This document shows, piece by piece, positions 59,415 through 64,000 of a DNA stretch of 64,000 nucleotides (its first letter is position 1; the number at the start of each line of letters is the position of its first letter). The stretch comes from Bacteroidales bacterium (GTDB lineage: Bacteria; Bacteroidota; Bacteroidia; Bacteroidales; UBA4417). The DNA lies in NCBI GenBank assembly GCA_016707785.1, contig JADJGZ010000002.1:62001-126000 (forward strand), read 5' to 3'. Position numbers and translations under genes: made by a program. The notes beneath the pieces are model-generated. The model was given only the letters and a program-made list of their open reading frames with translations, was not told the DNA's origin and did not search any database.

Positions 59415-60611
59415 CTACCCCATCCTTTTTATCACCTCCAAACACATCCTTGAATTATGATAAGGACACTTCCAGAAACCGGCCTTATCCTCTTCACGAT
59501 TCACTGTGCCATCCGAACGGATACTCCAGTGCCATTCACCGTTTGATGGATCCACGAGCCTGTATTGGATGAATTGGAAACACTTTTCGGCTTTATCAAG
59601 ATACCTGCTATCATTTGTCAATTCCCATGCATTCAGGAATCCTACCACTGCTTCCGACTGTGGCCACCAATGCCTGTCAGCATCCAGGTGCCCGGTTTGG
59701 TTATTTCTTTCATAAATGAGACTTCCTTCTTCTGTTAATCCTTCCGTTACTGCCTCCGCTACAAGCAGACTAACTTTCCTTACCTCCACCAGCAGTTTGG
59801 GATCGTTTAGCACCACGGCAGCTTCATACAACAACCATGAACACTCAATATCATGGCCATAGGAGGTAATATCCAGCTTTGATTCCCAGTTTTCATTAAA
59901 AAAGAGAATTAAATGCCCGGTTTGGGGATTGATAAAGCGATCGAGAAATAGCCTGATAAGGTTGTGCAGCCTCTTTTCCAGCAAAGGATCCTTCCACACC
60001 CTGAAAAGATTGGTATATGCTTCCAGGATATGCAGGTGTGTATTCATGGTCTTCTTCTCATTGGCATCTTTATCACTAAGCCGGAGATCATCCAGTATCT
60101 TCCATTGCCTGTCGAAGGCTTCCAGGTACCCGTTATACTGTTCATCGAAACTGTATTTTTCAACCAGGTGGAAGAGCTTCCTGGCTTGTTCAAGGGGTTC
60201 CGGTTTACCACAAGCAAGGTGGTATTCGGTTAGGGCATAGATGAAAAAAGCCTGGGAATACACCTGCTTTTTAGTGTCCAGGGGTTCTCCAAGATGACCC
60301 AGGCTCCAGTAGGTACCGCCCTCCAGTTTATCGATGAAATGTTCGGTTATATAATCAGCGGACCTCCTGGCCATCTCCAGGTATTGCTGATCTTTCAACA
60401 AGTTATAAGCTGCTGAAAAGGTCCAGAGTATGCGGGCATTCAGGATTCCCCCCTTGGGAGCGTCGGGGATGATGCGATTCCGGCCATCCATTCGTCCAAA
60501 GAATCCACCTTTTTCATGATCAACCATGAAGTTCATCCAGAATGGCAGGATGTGCCCTGTGAGTTCATCAAAGGCCTTTTCCCTGAGGATTATTGCTCTC
60601 TTCTCATTCAT
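59415..60611 (-). CDS. AGE-family epimerase, probable cellobiose/mannobiose 2-epimerase
   Basis: 398 residues, (alpha/alpha)6-barrel family. Characteristic blocks: PFWMNFMVDHEKGGFFGRMDG, KGGILNARILWTFSAAY, YWSLGHLGEP, KQVYSQAFFIYALTEY, MNTHLHILEAYT, SYGHDIECSWLL, DRHWWPQSEAVVGFLN, and GEWHWSIRSDG near the end; the histidines in GHD and HWWPQ correspond to the catalytic region. It converts the reducing-end mannose of mannobiose to glucose. The neighbouring GH130 phosphorylase uses exactly that product (mannosyl-glucose), which supports the assignment over N-acylglucosamine epimerase. Cytoplasmic; gene begins 45 bp after the transporter. Confidence 0.92.
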   Translation of the reverse strand: MNEKRAIILREKAFDELTGHILPFWMNFMVDHEKGGFFGRMDGRNRIIPDAPKGGILNARILWTFSAAYNLLKDQQYLEMARRSADYITEHFIDKLEGGTYWSLGHLGEPLDTKKQVYSQAFFIYALTEYHLACGKPEPLEQARKLFHLVEKYSFDEQYNGYLEAFDRQWKILDDLRLSDKDANEKKTMNTHLHILEAYTNLFRVWKDPLLEKRLHNLIRLFLDRFINPQTGHLILFFNENWESKLDITSYGHDIECSWLLYEAAVVLNDPKLLVEVRKVSLLVAEAVTEGLTEEGSLIYERNNQTGHLDADRHWWPQSEAVVGFLNAWELTNDSRYLDKAEKCFQFIQYRLVDPSNGEWHWSIRSDGTVNREEDKAGFWKCPYHNSRMCLEVIKRMG

Positions 60612-60656
60612 CTTTCAAAGATAATCCATTGCTATTTCAAAGGATCGGTTCCGCTT

Positions 60657-62057
60657 TTATGCAATCTCCGCTTTTGCCCGCCGTAAAGCGAGTTCGTTAC
60701 TGATTACGGCCATCTTTTTTTCATTGAGGGGGTAAAACGCAATAAAGGCTACAGAAAGGACGGTTCCTATAGCAGGAAGGAAACTCAGCATTAAACGGAT
60801 ACCGGTCAGGGCATTTTCTGATTGTTCAATATTGGCTTTGAATCCGTAATACCCCAGTAGCCACCCTGTGAGGGCGCCACCCAGGGTCCAGCCGAATTTC
60901 TGTGACATGGAAGAGGATGAAAATATCAATCCTGTAGCCCTGCGGCCTGTACTCCATTCGGAATAGTCGGTAATATCGGCATACATCGACCAAAGCAAGG
61001 GGAAAATGCTCCCGGCACACATACTGATCAGGCATTGAATCACCATCATCATGGCGATGTTTCCCTGTCCGACGGTATAAAAAGCCAGGCTAAATATGGT
61101 GGCAAATATCATGGCCCACAAATAGGTTGTTTTCTTGCCAAAGCGGTTGGAGAGCGGGGAAACAATAATAATACCGACAATGTTGAATACCTGTCCGAGT
61201 ACCAGGTACAAGGTCGTCAGGGTCAAAGAAACACTGATCAGCGGCATTTGAACGGTATTTTGTTCCAGCACATAATATTTGAAATAATAAACTGCGGCAC
61301 CATCGCGGATTGAATTGAAAATGAGCGCTGCAATGCCTGATCCAAGCAATATCCACCAGGGTCGGTTATGTAACAGGTCCCTGATATCTTGTTTCAGGGA
61401 ATCGTTTTTGGCATCAATAGGTTTCACCCGTTCCCTGGTAAGCCAGAAGCAGCCCAGGAAGAAAATAACGCAAAGGGCTGCTATCACCATCACTCCAAAG
61501 GTCCAGCCCGTTTGAATATTACCGTTGGCATTGGATGTAAAATATCTCACCAATGGGTCGATCAGGATAAGGGCAATGAAACTGCCGATAAAAGCGAATA
61601 CCATCCTATAGGAAGAAAGTACATTTCGTTCCCTGCTATCCGGCGACATCACTCCAAGCAGGGAGGCATAAGGGACATTGATCATGGAATAAACCATCAT
61701 CATCAATGAGTAGGTGATATAGGCATAGATAAGTTTCCCGGTTACTGAAAAATCCGGGGTAATAAACATCAGGGTGCCTATGAGTCCAAAAGGGAAAGCA
61801 AACCAAAGAAGATACGGGCGGAATTTCCCCCATTTTGATTTTGTCCTGTCGCCCATCACGCCTACCACCGGATCGAAAACGGTATCCCATATCCGGGTGA
61901 TCAGGAACATGGTTCCAACCGCAGCTGCCGGAAGGCCGGCTACATCTGTATAGAAAAACAGGAGATACATCCCGAAAATCTTCCAGAACATGGATGAGGC
62001 GAGATCCCCAAAACCGTATCCAATCTTTTCCTTCAGTTTCAGCTTATCTGTTATCAT
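60657..62057 (-). CDS. GPH-family sugar:cation symporter (MFS), probable manno-oligosaccharide importer
   Basis: 466 residues with twelve predicted membrane helices. N-terminal LKEKIGYGFGDLASSMFWKIFGMYLLFFYTDVAGL and the loop DRTKSKWGKFRPYLLW (GPH/MelB-like signature) identify the glycoside-pentoside-hexuronide:cation symporter group; a central loop lies between helices 6 and 7. Its start overlaps the GH130 stop by 4 bp and the epimerase gene follows after 45 bp, so it is an inner-membrane importer in the mannan operon. The substrate, mannobiose or longer mannosides, is inferred from neighbours. Confidence 0.93.
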   Translation of the reverse strand: MITDKLKLKEKIGYGFGDLASSMFWKIFGMYLLFFYTDVAGLPAAAVGTMFLITRIWDTVFDPVVGVMGDRTKSKWGKFRPYLLWFAFPFGLIGTLMFITPDFSVTGKLIYAYITYSLMMMVYSMINVPYASLLGVMSPDSRERNVLSSYRMVFAFIGSFIALILIDPLVRYFTSNANGNIQTGWTFGVMVIAALCVIFFLGCFWLTRERVKPIDAKNDSLKQDIRDLLHNRPWWILLGSGIAALIFNSIRDGAAVYYFKYYVLEQNTVQMPLISVSLTLTTLYLVLGQVFNIVGIIIVSPLSNRFGKKTTYLWAMIFATIFSLAFYTVGQGNIAMMMVIQCLISMCAGSIFPLLWSMYADITDYSEWSTGRRATGLIFSSSSMSQKFGWTLGGALTGWLLGYYGFKANIEQSENALTGIRLMLSFLPAIGTVLSVAFIAFYPLNEKKMAVISNELALRRAKAEIA

Positions 62058-63232
62058 TTCCCAAGATATGACCTGTTATGTTCAACCATTTCCTTCACTG
62101 TATTCATGGATGTAGCAGAGCGATATCCGTCTGTCCGGCTATTCAGGCAATAGTCGGTGAGCCGGTTAATGGCAGAAACGGCTACATGAAGCCGTGTATC
62201 GGAAGAGGCGTAATAAATATAGACAGTTCCATCCTCATCCGCGATCCAGCCGTTTGAAAAGAGCACATTTGACACATCTCCAACCCGTTCATCACCTTCG
62301 GGGGCAAGGAAATATCCTCCCGGCTGGGCAATGATCCTGTCGGGTTCTTCGAGAGAGGTCATGAACATATATAACACATATCGAAGTCCTGCAGCACAGC
62401 CTCTTACACCATGGGCAAGATGAAGCCAGCCGTTGGCGGTTTTTATGGGAGCCGGGCCCAATCCATTTTTCAATTCCTTAATGGTATGGTATTTCCGGTG
62501 ATCAATAACCTTTTCCTGATTGATTTGTGCATTGGTGATATCGTCAATAAGTGCCCAGCCAATAGCTCCACCGGCTCCGGCTTCAATAAAACCATCCTGG
62601 GGACGGGTGTACAATGCATACTTGCCATTCACAAATTCAGGATGCAGTACCACATTTCTTTGCTGATGGGCAGATTTCAAATCAGGAAGCCGCTCCCAGG
62701 ATTCCAGGTCGTGGCTCCTGATGATTCCTGCGGAGGCTTTCGCTGAAAATTCGTCACCAGCCGGGGCGGAAGGGTCTTTTCTTTCAGAACAAAAGACTCC
62801 GTAAATCCACCCGTCTTCATGCGCCGTGAGCCTGATGTCGTAAACATTTGTTTCCGGATTATCGGATTCTGGTAAAATGAGCGGCAGTTCCCTGAATCTG
62901 AAATTATCGATACCATTTTCACTTTCGGCAACAGCAAAGAAGGATTTCCTGTCACTTCCTTCTACACGGGCAACAAGCACATATTTATTCCTGAATTTGA
63001 TAGCACCGGCATTAAAAACAGCATTAATTCCGAAGCGTTCCAGGAAATTCGGATTTGTGGTGGGATCGAAATCGTACCGCCAAATCAGTGGAGCATGCGC
63101 TGCTGTGAGGATGGGATTTTCACATCGGTTAAAAATTCCATTACCGGGTTCAATAATTTTGTTTTTCCTGCTAAGGAGTGATTCCTGTAGTTCTGACAGA
63201 ATCAATACCCTTTCCTGGTAATCTTTATTCAT
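62054..63232 (-). CDS. GH130 4-O-beta-D-mannosyl-D-glucose phosphorylase
   Basis: 392 residues, five-bladed propeller family. Blocks: NPILTAAHAPLIWRYDFDPTTNP, INAVFNAGAIKF, LVARVEGSDRKSFFAVAES, and NVYDIRLT, where Asp132 aligns with the proton donor of characterised Bacteroides mannosylglucose phosphorylase. HGVRGCAAGLRYVLYMFM and YASSDTRLHVA follow. The N-terminal helix and the RVEGSDRKS form fit subfamily GH130_1. It phosphorolyses mannosyl-glucose to mannose 1-phosphate and glucose. The operon context (GH26 upstream; symporter and epimerase downstream) gives a complete intracellular pathway. Cytoplasmic, no signal peptide. Confidence 0.95.
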   Translation of the reverse strand: MNKDYQERVLILSELQESLLSRKNKIIEPGNGIFNRCENPILTAAHAPLIWRYDFDPTTNPNFLERFGINAVFNAGAIKFRNKYVLVARVEGSDRKSFFAVAESENGIDNFRFRELPLILPESDNPETNVYDIRLTAHEDGWIYGVFCSERKDPSAPAGDEFSAKASAGIIRSHDLESWERLPDLKSAHQQRNVVLHPEFVNGKYALYTRPQDGFIEAGAGGAIGWALIDDITNAQINQEKVIDHRKYHTIKELKNGLGPAPIKTANGWLHLAHGVRGCAAGLRYVLYMFMTSLEEPDRIIAQPGGYFLAPEGDERVGDVSNVLFSNGWIADEDGTVYIYYASSDTRLHVAVSAINRLTDYCLNSRTDGYRSATSMNTVKEMVEHNRSYLGK

Positions 63233-63255
63233 TGGATTCTTTTAAGTTCATCTTT

Positions 63256-64000
63256 TCAATTCAGGTCTTTTCGGAAGAGCGTCTCCGGAAAAGAATATAA
63301 TTTGAGGAAGTCCTTTTCACTGGGGTGTCCGGGATAGGGCATATAATAGTGATTCGGACGGTTGGCAGCATTTCTCCAGAAAAGTACATAAGAGAGTCTG
63401 AAATCCTTAATGGTGGGCCAAAGTACGTTGGTCCACCACAAAGAATCAGGAATCTGCTCATAACCCATTTCTGTGATGGCCGGGATTTTACCTGTTTTAC
63501 GAGCTGCTTCTTCAAGGAAACTAAGCTTCTGCTTTACCAGGGCCATAAATTCATCATTTTTCATTTTCGGAGATTGATAGAAATCAAATCCGATCATATC
63601 TACATAATTATTCCCCGGGTAACGGTCGAGAAACCCTTCGCAACTATTGAAATTATCCGCATTGGAATAGACGGTAATGATATTATGTACCTCTTTAATT
63701 TGAAGGAGGTAATTGATGGTAAAGATGTAGAGTTGTTTGAATTCGTCTGAAGAGCAGTGGGCTTTCCCCCACCAGAACCAGTCTCCTTCAAGTTCATGAA
63801 AGGGCCTGAATAATACGGGGATAGGCTTACCATTCTCATCCGTCAGGCTTTTTAAAAACGATGCAAGTTTATCAAGCCATTCAGTATAGAGGATATTTTT
63901 AGCATTTCCCGGAAGGATACTTTTTACTGCCCCGGGATCGGATATATCCCAGGAGCTCCCCCCTGTTAAAGGGTTATTGCAATGCCAGCTATACTGGTTG
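63256..64000 (-). CDS. GH26 beta-mannanase, C-terminal part (5' end outside window)
   Basis: The minus-strand frame is open from 64000 to the stop at 63256 (248 codons), so the N-terminus, including any signal peptide, is missing. Visible GH26 blocks: SWHCNNPLTGGSSWD, VLFRPFHELEGDWFWWGKAH with the acid/base Glu encoded at 63793-63795, YPGNNYVDMIGFDFYQ, and ITEMGYEQIP with the nucleophile Glu at 63469-63471, then VLFWRNAANRPNHYYMPYPGHPSEKDF. GH26 enzymes hydrolyse beta-1,4-mannans to mannobiose and short oligosaccharides. It is the first visible gene of the operon with GH130, symporter and epimerase (23 bp to the next gene). Confidence 0.94.
   Translation of the reverse strand, partial: NQYSWHCNNPLTGGSSWDISDPGAVKSILPGNAKNILYTEWLDKLASFLKSLTDENGKPIPVLFRPFHELEGDWFWWGKAHCSSDEFKQLYIFTINYLLQIKEVHNIITVYSNADNFNSCEGFLDRYPGNNYVDMIGFDFYQSPKMKNDEFMALVKQKLSFLEEAARKTGKIPAITEMGYEQIPDSLWWTNVLWPTIKDFRLSYVLFWRNAANRPNHYYMPYPGHPSEKDFLKLYSFPETLFRKDLN

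Overview
This window looks like chromosome from a free-living, glycan-degrading member of the Bacteroidota, probably Bacteroidales-like. The evidence is two SusC/SusD pairs, two proteins with type IX secretion (T9SS) C-terminal sorting domains, many lipoproteins, ECF sigma/anti-sigma pairs, a hybrid histidine kinase, and several -7 boxes of the Bacteroidota form TAnnTTTG. Base composition is moderately AT-rich. I see no phage, insertion sequence, conjugation or CRISPR genes. The genus cannot be named from sequence alone.

Layout. 1-2.8 kb: the tail of a CheB/CheR-PAS type sensor, then a PAS hybrid histidine kinase. 2.8-6.7 kb: an accessory patch of small secreted proteins and lipoproteins, including a tandem lipoprotein duplication with one copy split by a frameshift. 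7.0-8.9 kb: ECF sigma factor and an anti-sigma/TonB fusion. 9.0-10.4 kb: trpB standing alone behind a classical attenuator (leader peptide with three consecutive Trp codons, then a strong terminator). 10.5-12.3 kb: MsbA-type ABC exporter. 12.4-34.2 kb: a large beta-glucan utilisation locus: membrane-bound propeller/Y_Y_Y/LuxR regulator, SusC/D pair 1, GH30, PKD-type surface glycan-binding lipoprotein, SusC/D pair 2, GH5 with CBM-like and T9SS domains, lipoprotein GH16, and a second GH30. The enzyme set suggests a beta-1,3/beta-1,6-glucan such as laminarin; this is inference.

34.3-37.9 kb: a small cysteine-rich protein, pirin, YceI and an NmrA-like reductase, with a divergent HxlR regulator whose promoter carries a threefold palindromic operator. 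38.0-41.1 kb: a frameshifted M64 metallopeptidase and a T9SS cargo protein. 41.4-43.9 kb: cytochrome bd oxidase (cydAB). 44.1-46.1 kb: TPR/AraC membrane regulator. 46.2-52.7 kb: an unusual four-gene cassette. It encodes a small membrane protein, a LamG/SH3/multi-TM/zinc-ribbon protein, a beta-repeat/TPR protein with two tandem CbbX-like AAA+ ATPases (last part frameshifted), and a membrane protein of unknown family. It has its own good promoter and is my best candidate for an undescribed system.

52.7-58.8 kb: fructosamine-kinase-like protein, ECF sigma plus TM partner, small membrane protein, thpR, tRNA-Ala(GGC), a TPR protein, a repeat-rich gap and an SGNH hydrolase. 59.4-64.0 kb: a beta-mannan catabolic operon on the minus strand (GH26 mannanase, GH130 phosphorylase, GPH-type symporter, AGE-family epimerase), running off the window end.

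Intergenic DNA carries several dispersed repeat families: a GGATGTY heptamer array at two loci, a 24-bp double-palindrome motif at three loci, a GATCCGCC-containing element in two inverted copies, a CACAAAG repeat, and a 250-bp pyrimidine tract. Three genes are broken by apparent single-base indels, so some breaks may be assembly errors.
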